Positions 7,090-13,021 of a DNA stretch of 13,038 bases are shown here, in pieces. The notes below the pieces were generated by a model, which worked only from the letters and a program-made list of their open reading frames with translations, was not told the DNA's origin and made no database searches. How positions within the stretch are numbered: position 1 is the stretch's first letter; each line of letters begins with the position of its first letter. The DNA is taken from contig CALBME010000082.1 of assembly GCA_937896295.1 (NCBI GenBank), positions 1 through 13,038 on the forward strand, in the 5' to 3' direction. The position numbers and the translations under genes are program-made. Origin of the DNA: an uncultured Micavibrio sp. (lineage in GTDB: Bacteria; Pseudomonadota; Alphaproteobacteria; Micavibrionales; UBA1664).

Positions 7090-7818
7090 TCAGGCTTTTT
7101 TCTTGGCGCCGAACAGGGACGCAAAAAGCGAGGTCTTGGGACCTGCAGCGCCCGTGGCCTGGGCAGCGGCGGTACGATTCTGGTTGCCCGGCGTGACGGT
7201 GCGGAAGACGGGACCCGACTGGACGGCCGCGTCCTGAACCGGGCGTGCCGGCTGGGACGGGTGCTGGGCCGGGGCAGCGGGCGTTGCCGGCGCCTGCTGG
7301 CGCGGGGCAGCGGTGCGGGCAGCGGCATTCACGGCGCCCTGCTGCATGGCACGCTGCGCGAGCTGGGCCTTGCGGGCCTCCTCACGCGACTGCAGTTCGT
7401 TGATGCGTTCTTCGGATTGTTTCTGGCTGTATTGCGAGGTGATGAGAATCTGCTGGGCCTGTTTCTGCCAGAGGTCGCGCTGGATCTTGAGGTCCTCGAT
7501 CTGCTGGTAGGAGGCGTCACGCTGGTCCTGCGCGATTCGCAGTTCCATTTTCAGGCGTTCGATTTCAATGGCATGGCGTGCGCGTTCCAGTTCGATTTCC
7601 ATCGCCGCGGTGTTGCCGCCCTCACCCGCCGAGGCGGCCGGGGTGGAGGTGTTCTGCGGCTGCAGGCCGAAGACGCGTTCTAGTTCGGAGACGTCGATCA
7701 GGCGGCGCTGGTTGGCGTCGACCTCAAAGGACAGTTTGCCCGCGTTCATGGCGCGCTGGACGGTCGATTTGGATTTTCCCGTGAGTTCGGCTGCGCGCTG
7801 TGCGCCTACTTTGGCCAT
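7090..7818 (-). CDS. HTH DNA-binding protein with long coiled coil and low-complexity tail
   Basis: A 242-residue protein of unknown cellular role. Residues 1-52 form a short MerR/excisionase-like helix-turn-helix (AQRAAELTGKSKSTVQRAMNAGKLS) ending in IDVSELERVFG. As far as I recall, that layout is typical of accessory DNA-binding proteins on small replication plasmids, sometimes labelled 'entry exclusion protein 1' or 'plasmid replication DNA-binding protein'. Residues 73-160 are rich in Glu, Gln, Arg and Leu and should form a coiled coil, so it probably acts as an oligomer. Residues 161-225 are Ala/Pro/Gln-rich and disordered. A short hydrophobic-basic end, SLFASLFGAKKKA, follows. An AGGGGA ribosome-binding site (plus-strand 7826-7831) lies 7 bases before the ATG. 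It is followed by mrcA on the same strand, but a role in cell-wall control would be a guess. Confidence 0.75.
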   Translation of the reverse strand: MAKVGAQRAAELTGKSKSTVQRAMNAGKLSFEVDANQRRLIDVSELERVFGLQPQNTSTPAASAGEGGNTAAMEIELERARHAIEIERLKMELRIAQDQRDASYQQIEDLKIQRDLWQKQAQQILITSQYSQKQSEERINELQSREEARKAQLAQRAMQQGAVNAAARTAAPRQQAPATPAAPAQHPSQPARPVQDAAVQSGPVFRTVTPGNQNRTAAAQATGAAGPKTSLFASLFGAKKKA

Positions 7819-7861
7819 GTGTCGATCCCCTGAACGTTTTTGAGCTTTATGGAATTTTCCG

Positions 7862-7891
7862 ACTATACGGAAGCTCTCGTTGTATCTTCAA
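7862..7891 (-). promoter_or_regulatory. Promoter for the HTH coiled-coil gene
   Basis: On the minus strand, TTGAAG (plus 7886-7891) is followed after 18 bases by TATAGT (plus 7862-7867). Transcription would begin near 7855, within the inverted repeat GGAATTTTCC (7851-7860). That leaves a leader of about 37 bases containing the AGGGGA ribosome-binding site. Confidence 0.55.
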
Positions 7892-8118
7892 GGAATTTAT
7901 CGCCGCTTTGAAGCATGTGAACCGACTTATCCACCGCAGATGCGGCGCGGTGAACCGGACTGCACCCCGGTTGCTGCGGGTCTTTTGTATCATCCTGATA
8001 ATACATTTTATCTACTGCAAGCCCCTATACACACCCGAAAAGGTTACGGTTTTTTGCGCTGCAATAGGTTTGAATATCAAATGGTTGACGGCGTATGTGG
8101 GAACGCGCTTAGGTGAAT
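7892..8118. other. Gene-free region between divergent promoters
   Basis: Together with the promoters on each side this forms a gene-free gap at 7819-8173. Two sequences are each one base from the DnaA box TTATNCACA: TTATCCACC (7927-7935) and CTATACACA (8025-8033). An inverted repeat AACCGG/CCGGTT (7953-7958 and 7967-7972) surrounds an 8-base loop. The stretch from about 7981 is richer in A+T than the flanking genes. Small open frames here have poor codon use and no ribosome-binding site. I see no tRNA or known riboswitch fold. Confidence 0.5.
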
Positions 8119-8147
8119 TTGACGCGAAAAGACGTCTTGAATAATAT
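8119..8147 (+). promoter_or_regulatory. Promoter for the OmpR-like gene
   Basis: TTGACG (8119-8124) and TAATAT (8142-8147) are separated by 17 bases, with expected start near 8154. The transcript would have a leader of about 20 bases carrying the ribosome-binding site CAGGGA (8161-8166) before the ATG at 8174. A further TTGACG at 8085-8090 has only a weak -10 partner. Confidence 0.5.
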
Positions 8148-8173
8148 GTAAAAAATTAAACAGGGATCCGAAC

Positions 8174-8932
8174 ATGACCTTACCTGTGCGCGTGGCGGCC
8201 ATCACCCGCCCCCAAAGCATTTTCAATCCGCAGAGCGCACGCCCCGTGATCGCGCGCGAAATGAAACATATCGACGGCCTGTCCCTGACCATGTACACGC
8301 CCGAAGGCCTGGATTTCGAACTTGAAACCGTGCCGGAATCCGCCTTTGGCTTTGCCGTAGTGGACGGAGAATCAATCGATAACGACTTCCGGACCATGCC
8401 CAAGGCATTCCGGTCCAAACCCAATATCTACCTGGTGCACCAGGATACGGGCGGGCTTGACCGGCTTCAGGACCAGATGCCCCTTGTCGATGTCCGCAAC
8501 GTCCTTTGCCGTCCGTTTCAGGCCGGCGACCTGCGCCGCGTCGCCCAGCGCGTGATGAGCGAGCTGCCGCGCGAAGAGCCCCCGTCGGAGGGTTTTTACT
8601 TTGATCCATCCGGGCTGGCGGCGTATGTCGACGGCAAACCCATTGAGGGCATGCTGTCCGTCGATGTCGATGTCCTGCGGTTCCTGCACGAAAACGGCAA
8701 AGCAACCACGCCCGATAACATCGCCACGCTTTTCCATGCGCGGGTACGGGGTGTCGGGGATACGGAAGAATCTGCGCTGCGCATCCTGCGTACGTTCGGC
8801 AAACGTGCGGGGAACTTCCTGCAGGCGGCCACAGGCGGGCGGTACGGCGTACAGATCGACGAACACCCGGACGGGCGCCTGAAATTCTGCCGCATCGTAC
8901 GGATACCCGGCGAAAAGGGCCCTTCGATATAA
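8174..8932 (+). CDS. Orphan protein with receiver-like and OmpR-like winged-helix regions (degenerate)
   Basis: I do not recognise this 252-residue protein as a named family. Residues 55-128 resemble a degenerate receiver. There is a strand ending in Asp64 (FGFAVVDGES), a strand NIYLVHQD, and CRPFQAGDLRRVAQRVM, which mirrors the 'KPF...eL' end of receiver domains but with Arg for the conserved Lys. The early acidic pair of active receivers is missing. Residues 141-230 resemble an OmpR-type winged helix: a YVDGKPIEGMLSVDVDVLRFLHENG step, a possible recognition helix ESALRILRTFGKR, and a C-terminal hairpin GGRYGVQID. It is probably a DNA-binding or scaffolding protein that does not depend on phosphorylation; this is inference. 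No histidine kinase is nearby. A CAGGGA site precedes the ATG and a strong terminator begins right after the stop. Confidence 0.6.
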   Translation: MTLPVRVAAITRPQSIFNPQSARPVIAREMKHIDGLSLTMYTPEGLDFELETVPESAFGFAVVDGESIDNDFRTMPKAFRSKPNIYLVHQDTGGLDRLQDQMPLVDVRNVLCRPFQAGDLRRVAQRVMSELPREEPPSEGFYFDPSGLAAYVDGKPIEGMLSVDVDVLRFLHENGKATTPDNIATLFHARVRGVGDTEESALRILRTFGKRAGNFLQAATGGRYGVQIDEHPDGRLKFCRIVRIPGEKGPSI

Positions 8933-8960
8933 AAAAAGCCCCGCATGTGCGGGGCTTTTT
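8933..8960. terminator. Bidirectional rho-independent terminator
   Basis: GCCCCGCA (8938-8945) and TGCGGGGC (8948-8955) form a perfect 8-bp stem, with an A-run before it and a T-run after it. It therefore works on both strands. It ends the OmpR-like gene on the plus strand and the rpsM-rplQ operon on the minus strand, where it begins about 17 bases after the rplQ stop. Confidence 0.92.
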
Positions 8961-8976
8961 ATTCGATAGAAAGCGA

Positions 8977-9549
8977 TTAGCCGCCCGAAGAAACGCGGCG
9001 CGGTGCCGCGGGTTTGGCCGCGGTCTGGCCGCCCTTGGCTGCCTTGGCCTTGGCGCCGCCTTTCGGACCCGTCGGCTTGTCGTCGCCGGCCGGTGCCTTC
9101 TTGGTGGATTTTTTAGCTTCCTTGCCTTCGGCTGCCTGATCGTCGGCTTCATCGAAGATCTGACCCGAGTCCTGGCCTTTGGCCGAGACATCGCGGTCAA
9201 CCAGTTCGATGACGGCGAGCGCGGCGTTGTCGCCATGGCGGAAGCCGGCCTTCATGATACGGACGTAACCGCCGCTGCGGTCCTTGTAGCGCGGTGCGAG
9301 GGTGTCGAACATTTTGCCGACCAGCGCAACGTCGCGCAGACGCGCGATGGCGAGACGACGATTGGCGAGGCCGCCCTTTTTGGCGAGGGTGATGAGTTTT
9401 TCAACGACCGGGCGAAGGTCTTTTGCCTTCGGCAGGGTGGTTACGATCTGCTCGTGCTTGATGAGAGCCTGGGCGAGGTTCGAAAACAGTGCGCGGCGGT
9501 GGCCTTTATTGCGCGAAAATTTACGGCCTTTATTGCGGTGGGTAGCCAT
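8977..9549 (-). CDS. rplQ: 50S ribosomal protein L17 with long C-terminal extension
   Basis: A component of the large ribosomal subunit near the peptide exit region. The core (1-120) has the family pattern GHRRALFSNLAQALIKHEQIVTTLPKAKDLRPVVEKLITLAKKG and ends at GDNAALAVIELVDRD. The N terminus MATHRNKGRKF departs from the common MRHxxxGRKL start. Residues 121-190 are an extra tail, first acidic (DEADDQAAEGKE), then Lys/Ala/Gly/Pro-rich and basic. The total of 190 compares with about 127 in E. coli and about 140 in many alphaproteobacteria. An AAGGAA site (plus 9557-9562) lies 7 bases before the ATG. It is the last gene of the operon, 103 bases after rpoA. Confidence 0.97.
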   Translation of the reverse strand: MATHRNKGRKFSRNKGHRRALFSNLAQALIKHEQIVTTLPKAKDLRPVVEKLITLAKKGGLANRRLAIARLRDVALVGKMFDTLAPRYKDRSGGYVRIMKAGFRHGDNAALAVIELVDRDVSAKGQDSGQIFDEADDQAAEGKEAKKSTKKAPAGDDKPTGPKGGAKAKAAKGGQTAAKPAAPRRVSSGG

Positions 9550-9609
9550 TGTGACGTTCCTTTTTGGTTAGAAGCGAGCCGTGTCAAGGGACATCGCTGT
9601 TTGATAAAT

Positions 9610-9632
9610 CGGGGCCGGACAGCCCGGCCCCG
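9610..9632. other. Strong GC hairpin in the rpoA-rplQ spacer
   Basis: CGGGGCCGG (9610-9618) and CCGGCCCCG (9624-9632) form a perfect 9-bp stem with a 5-base loop. In the operon direction it lies about 20 bases after the rpoA stop and is followed by ATTTATC, not a T-run. It is therefore more likely an RNA stabiliser, pause site or partial terminator between rpoA and rplQ than a full terminator. Confidence 0.65.
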
Positions 9633-9652
9633 TATTTAATTTCTTTAAATTC

Positions 9653-10675
9653 TTAGTACGGCTCTTCGAGCTTGCGGCGGAGATCTTCAATATTCTCCGG
9701 CGGCCAACCGTCGACCTGCATACCGAGATGCAGACCCATGGTGGCGAGCACTTCCTTGATTTCGTTGAGCGACTTGCGGCCGAAGTTCGGCGTACGCAGC
9801 ATGTCGTTTTCCGATTTCTGAACGAGATCGCCGATGTAGACGATGTTGTCGTTCTTCAGGCAGTTTGCCGAACGGACGGAGAGTTCGAGCTCTTCGACCT
9901 TGCGCAGCAGATTGCGGTTGAAGGGGAGTTCCGGTGCTTCGTCCTTACGGGCGGTCGCAGCCTTGGGTTCATCGAAGTTGATGAAGACCTGCAGCTGGTC
10001 CTGCAAGATGCGGGCAGCGTAAGCGACCGCGTCTTCAGGGGTGACAGCGCCGTTGGTTTCAACGTTCAGCGTCAGTTTGTCGTAGTCGGTGATCTGGCCC
10101 ACGCGGGTGTCATCGACTTCGTACGAGATCTTGCGGACCGGCGAGAAGATGGAGTCGACCGGGATCAGGCCGACCGGCGATTCTTCCGGACGGTTGCCGG
10201 ATGCCGGGCGGTAGCCCTTGCCGGTGTTGACGGTCAGTTCCATGTTCAGGCGCGCGCCCTTGTCGAGGGTGCAGATAACCAGATCCGGATTCATGATCTC
10301 GATATCGGCGCCGGCTTCGATCATGCCCGCGGTCACTTCGCACGGGCCTTCAGCGGCCAGGCGCATTTTCTTCGGTCCTTCGACGTGCATCGCAATAGCG
10401 ATGTTTTTCACGTTGAGGATGATGTTCACGACGTCTTCGCGGACGCCGGGAATGGACGAGAATTCGTGCAGAACGCCGTCGATCTGGATCGCGGTGACAG
10501 CAGCGCCCTGAAGGGACGACAGCAGCACGCGGCGCAGGGCGTTGCCCAGGGTCAGGCCGAAGCCGCGTTCCAGCGGTTCAATGACGATCGTGCCGGACGA
10601 ACGGGTGTTCGGGCCGGATTTTTTTACGTCGATCTTGGTCGGCTTGATCAGTTCTTGCCAGTTTTTCTGGATCAT
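9653..10675 (-). CDS. rpoA: DNA-directed RNA polymerase subunit alpha
   Basis: A 340-residue alpha subunit, which dimerises to begin core polymerase assembly and contacts UP elements and activators through its C-terminal domain. The N-terminal domain (to about 235) includes FGLTLGNALRRVLLSSLQGAAVTAIQIDGVLHEFSSIPGVREDV. The C-terminal domain (about 255-325) includes LELSVRSANCLKNDNIVYIGDLVQKSENDMLRTPNFGRKSLNEIKEVL, with the Arg and Asn/Lys residues that touch DNA. Length is normal. Its ATG (10673-10675) is preceded by AAAGG, but that site sits at the edge of a small hairpin AGGT/ACCT (plus 10680-10683 and 10687-10690). It is third in the operon after rpsM and rpsK. Confidence 0.98.
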   Translation of the reverse strand: MIQKNWQELIKPTKIDVKKSGPNTRSSGTIVIEPLERGFGLTLGNALRRVLLSSLQGAAVTAIQIDGVLHEFSSIPGVREDVVNIILNVKNIAIAMHVEGPKKMRLAAEGPCEVTAGMIEAGADIEIMNPDLVICTLDKGARLNMELTVNTGKGYRPASGNRPEESPVGLIPVDSIFSPVRKISYEVDDTRVGQITDYDKLTLNVETNGAVTPEDAVAYAARILQDQLQVFINFDEPKAATARKDEAPELPFNRNLLRKVEELELSVRSANCLKNDNIVYIGDLVQKSENDMLRTPNFGRKSLNEIKEVLATMGLHLGMQVDGWPPENIEDLRRKLEEPY

Positions 10676-10679
10676 AAAT

Positions 10680-10761
10680 AGGTACTACCTTTCTTGTAAC
10701 GTCATCCGGTTCTTAACCGGCCTCTGGTTAAAGCCGGCATGCAACCCATGCTGCATGCCGG
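10680..10761. promoter_or_regulatory. rpsK-rpoA spacer with three hairpins and a possible switch
   Basis: In the operon direction the spacer first forms a 10-bp hairpin (CCGGCATGCA, plus 10734-10743, with TGCATGCCGG, 10752-10761). Two overlapping alternatives follow: TTAACC/GGTTAA (10713-10718 with 10726-10731) or CCGGTT/AACCGG (10706-10711 with 10715-10720). These share bases 10715-10718, so only one can form at a time. A last small stem AGGT/ACCT (10680-10690) covers part of the rpoA ribosome-binding site. The layout suggests control of rpoA translation or RNA decay; no T-run makes a clear terminator. Confidence 0.5.
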
Positions 10762-10775
10762 AATTCTTTTAATGA

Positions 10776-11174
10776 TTAAACGCGACGACGCTTGCGGGGA
10801 CGGCAGCCGTTGTGCGGGATCGGCGTCACGTCCTTGATGTTGCTGATGCTGAAACCGGCAGCCTGCAGCGCGCGCAGTGCGGATTCGCGGCCAGCGCCCG
10901 GACCTTTGACTTCGACGGTCAGTTCTTTCATGCCGTGTTCGATCGCCTTGCGGCCAGCTTCCTCGGCACAGACCTGCGCCGCGAACGGCGTGGATTTGCG
11001 CGAACCCTTGAAGCCCATCACGCCAGCCGAGCACCACGAAATCGTGTTGCCTTGCGAGTCGGTGATGGTGACCATCGTATTGTTGAAAGAAGCGTTCACC
11101 TTGGCAATGCCAGTGGTGATGTTTTTGCGTTCGCGCTTCTTCGGGCGAGCGGTTTCGTTGTTTTGCTTGCTCAT
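10776..11174 (-). CDS. rpsK: 30S ribosomal protein S11
   Basis: A 132-residue small-subunit platform protein near the mRNA exit. It shows the family features KKNITTGIAKVNASFNNTMVTITDSQGNTISW-like N-terminal half (18-48), GFKGSRKSTPFAAQVCAEEAGRKA, VEVKGPGAGRESALRALQAAGF and the basic end DVTPIPHNGCRPRKRRRV. The length is about the bacterial norm. The AAGGA ribosome-binding site overlaps the rpsM stop (TAAGGAAC), and the two genes are 11 bases apart, so translation is probably coupled. Confidence 0.98.
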   Translation of the reverse strand: MSKQNNETARPKKRERKNITTGIAKVNASFNNTMVTITDSQGNTISWCSAGVMGFKGSRKSTPFAAQVCAEEAGRKAIEHGMKELTVEVKGPGAGRESALRALQAAGFSISNIKDVTPIPHNGCRPRKRRRV

Positions 11175-11185
11175 GGTCTAGTTCC

Positions 11186-11581
11186 TTATTTCTTCGTAGC
11201 CAGTTTTTTGCCGGCGATCGCGACGGCAGGACCCTTGCGGGTACGGGCGTTGGTGTGGGTACGCTGGCCGCGGACGGGCAGGCCTTTGCGGTGACGCAGG
11301 CCGCGGTAGCACGACATGTCCATCAGACGCTTGATGTTGATCTGGATTTCGCGGCGCAGTTCGCCTTCGACCTTGTAGTTCTGGTCGATCTGTTCGCGGA
11401 TTTTAGCAATCTGCTCTTCCGAGAGTTCGTTGACGCGCGGGAAGGAATTCTTCGCGGCATCGCCGATTTTGACGGCTTCAAGAATTTTCAGAGCGCTGGT
11501 GCGGCCAATGCCATGAATGTAGGTGAGCGCGATGTGAACACGCTTGTTGGTGGGGATGTTTACCCCTGCGATACGAGCCAT
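11186..11581 (-). CDS. rpsM: 30S ribosomal protein S13
   Basis: A 131-residue head protein that contacts the P-site tRNA and the large subunit. It begins MARIAGVNIPTNKRVHIALTYIHGIG, includes GELRREIQINIKRLMDMSCYRGLRHRKGLPVRGQRT, and ends in the basic tail KGPAVAIAGKKLATKK. It is roughly nine residues longer than the common 122, partly from a few extra residues around GDAAKNSFPRVNELSEEQ. It is the first gene of the operon, with a strong AAGGAG site (plus 11587-11592) 5 bases before the ATG. No adk or secY lies upstream; the next genes are a secreted protein and folP. Confidence 0.97.
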   Translation of the reverse strand: MARIAGVNIPTNKRVHIALTYIHGIGRTSALKILEAVKIGDAAKNSFPRVNELSEEQIAKIREQIDQNYKVEGELRREIQINIKRLMDMSCYRGLRHRKGLPVRGQRTHTNARTRKGPAVAIAGKKLATKK

Positions 11582-11686
11582 TTTATCTCCTTAGGCTTCG
11601 AGGTCTTTCGACCTGGTGATCCTCGATAATCTCAAGCATTCCGCCGCTTGCGCGACTGAAAACGCGGGTCCCCGTTTTCGTGGAAT
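11582..11686 (-). promoter_or_regulatory. Structured 5' leader of the rpsM operon
   Basis: The predicted leader of about 105 bases contains several stems. An outer CATTCC/GGAATG pair (plus 11678-11683 and 11638-11643) encloses a 7-bp stem GAAAACG/CGTTTTC (11669-11675 and 11654-11660). Nearer the gene, AGGTC-GAAA-GACCT (11601-11614) is a perfect 5-bp stem closed by a GNRA loop, 8 bases ahead of the AAGGAG ribosome-binding site. In E. coli, S4 represses this operon through a pseudoknot in the same place. Here the sequence is unrelated by eye, so any ribosomal-protein control is inference. Confidence 0.5.
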
Positions 11687-11692
11687 GGGCGC

Positions 11693-11722
11693 AACATAAG
11701 GGGCCATCCCGTTGTGAGTCAA
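11693..11722 (-). promoter_or_regulatory. Promoter of the rpsM-rpsK-rpoA-rplQ operon
   Basis: On the minus strand TTGACT (plus 11717-11722) is followed after 18 bases by TATGTT (plus 11693-11698). The expected start is near 11686. The AT-rich block 11752-11773 lies about 30-50 bases further upstream, too far for a standard UP element. This promoter explains how the operon is transcribed without the usual spc-operon read-through. Confidence 0.65.
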
Positions 11723-11741
11723 CAGAATTTTCTGTGGATAA
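11723..11741. promoter_or_regulatory. DnaA box and inverted repeat at the rpsM promoter
   Basis: TGTGGATAA (11733-11741) is the exact complement of the consensus DnaA box TTATCCACA. It overlaps an inverted repeat CAGAA-TT-TTCTG (11723-11734) that directly abuts the -35 box. It is the only perfect DnaA box I found in the window. Confidence 0.5.
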
Positions 11742-11774
11742 CAGCCGATTTGCTTTTATATTATGTAAATTATG

Positions 11775-12152
11775 TCAGTTCAGGATGACGGCCATTTTAC
11801 CCTGCAGCAGACCGTTTACGGCATTGGGGTCCTTGGGGTCGGCGACGGTCGCGCGGATCTCATACCGGCCCGCCTTGGCATAGGTGTGTTTCAGGTCGAT
11901 TTTGCAGTACGGGGCCGTGGTGGAGGGGGCCGCCATGACCATATCGCCCCATTCCAGCGTGTAACCGCAGCCACCCTGCGGCATGGCGGGCAGACCCTGC
12001 GCCCGTTCGACCAGCGCACGGGGGCCTGTGATTTCAATCTGCAGGGGTCCGACGCTGCGATACTGAAGGTTCAGGGTATCACCCACATTGCCCGCATGGG
12101 CCGCGGAAAAGAGGCCGGCAGCGAGAAGAAGCACAAGAGCAAATCGGATCAT
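11775..12152 (-). CDS. Small secreted protein with PKD-like fold
   Basis: A 125-residue protein of unknown function. Residues 1-20 are a clear Sec signal peptide (MIRF, a hydrophobic core, cleavage after AHA), so the mature form of about 105 residues should be periplasmic or secreted. The mature part shows CGYTLEWGD (62-70) and LKHTYAKAGRYEIRATV (87-103). These match the two hallmarks of PKD-type beta-sandwich domains, 'W.fGDG' and 'HtY..pG.Y.v.l.v'. Cys62 and Cys83 could form a disulfide. It has a strong ribosome-binding site AAAGGA (plus 12161-12166), 8 bases before the ATG. It lies 41 bases after folP on the same strand and may share its transcript. I see no hairpin terminator after it. 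Confidence 0.72.
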   Translation of the reverse strand: MIRFALVLLLAAGLFSAAHAGNVGDTLNLQYRSVGPLQIEITGPRALVERAQGLPAMPQGGCGYTLEWGDMVMAAPSTTAPYCKIDLKHTYAKAGRYEIRATVADPKDPNAVNGLLQGKMAVILN

Positions 12153-12193
12153 CGGGTATCTCCTTTCCCTTTAATATAGAACAGGCCGGGCCG

Positions 12194-13021
12194 TCAGGGA
12201 AGCTGAAGAAAGGCGCGGGTGGCCGCCACGTCATGCACGCGCAGGATCGACGCTCCTCGTTCCAGTGCCAGAGTGTTCATGACCGTGGTGCCGTTCAGCG
12301 CCTCGTCGGGCGTAATGTTCAGCGTCTTATAAATGGTCGTTTTACGGGAAATGCCAGCCAGCACCGGACAATCCAACAGCCCGAATTCGCTCAAATGGTG
12401 CATCAGCGTAAAATTTTGCGGGATCGTCTTCGCAAAACCGAAACCCGGGTCTATGATCAGATCGGCGACACCCTTGCCGCGCAGAATGTCCGACTTCGCT
12501 TTCAGATCTTGCAGAATATCGGGCACCAGGTGCTCATAGCTGGTGAGCTGGTTCATCGTCTGAGGCGTACCACGCATATGCATTAATATGTAAGGCACAC
12601 GCAGCCGGGCTACGGTATCGAACATTTCGTCGTCCAGCGTTCCGCCGGCGACGTCGTTGACGATGTGCGCGCCTGCCGCAATGCCGCGTTCGGCCACAAC
12701 GGCCCGAAAGGTATCAACGGAAAGAATGAGATGAGGGAAAAATTTAGCGAGTGGTTCCACCGCCGATGCAATGCGGTCGCCTTCCTCTGCCGCTTCGACT
12801 TCCCTTGCGCCCGGACGCGTGGAGTACCCGCCGATATCGACGATCCTCGCCCCTTCCTGCAACATTTGCCCCGCACGATCGACCAGTTCGCCCTCCGAGC
12901 TGATCCGGCTTCCGGTGAAGAAAGAATCGGGTGTAATATTGAGAATTCCCATTACCACGGGCTCCGACAGATCGAGGAGTTTGCCCCGGATATTGAGCGT
13001 TTTTTTACTAACTTGCAACAT
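12194..13021 (-). CDS. folP: Dihydropteroate synthase
   Basis: A 275-residue cytoplasmic enzyme that joins 6-hydroxymethyl-7,8-dihydropterin pyrophosphate and p-aminobenzoate to make dihydropteroate in folate synthesis; it is the sulfonamide target. Motifs are complete: GILNITPDSF (25-34, pyrophosphate and Mg2+ loop), DIGGYSTRPGA (62-72), SVDT (101-104), ND (122-123), DPGFGF (191-196), GISRK (223-227) and RVHD (261-264). Both the opening LNIRGKLLDLSEPVVMGILN and the MHMRGTPQTM stretch resemble Bacteroidetes FolP more than proteobacterial versions, as far as I recall. The start at 13021 fits the family N terminus. It has only a weak A-rich sequence upstream and no clear Shine-Dalgarno. Upstream context lies outside the window. 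Confidence 0.95.
   Translation of the reverse strand: MLQVSKKTLNIRGKLLDLSEPVVMGILNITPDSFFTGSRISSEGELVDRAGQMLQEGARIVDIGGYSTRPGAREVEAAEEGDRIASAVEPLAKFFPHLILSVDTFRAVVAERGIAAGAHIVNDVAGGTLDDEMFDTVARLRVPYILMHMRGTPQTMNQLTSYEHLVPDILQDLKAKSDILRGKGVADLIIDPGFGFAKTIPQNFTLMHHLSEFGLLDCPVLAGISRKTTIYKTLNITPDEALNGTTVMNTLALERGASILRVHDVAATRAFLQLP

Noticed and set aside
7800..8144. Small plus-strand open frames between the divergent genes
   Set aside because: They overlap a promoter and the start of the HTH gene, lack a ribosome-binding site and have no recognisable features.
7819..8173. Replication origin
   Set aside because: There are only two imperfect DnaA boxes and no cluster, iterons or neighbouring dnaA/rep gene.
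9582..9587. Internal rplQ promoter from the TTGACA match
   Set aside because: No acceptable -10 box lies 16-18 bases downstream on the minus strand.
9728..10681. 317-residue plus-strand open frame
   Set aside because: It is the antisense shadow of rpoA, whose motifs are complete on the minus strand.
11582..11686. E. coli-type S4 alpha-operon pseudoknot
   Set aside because: Hairpins are present, but I could not build the known nested pseudoknot from the sequence, so I call it only a structured leader.
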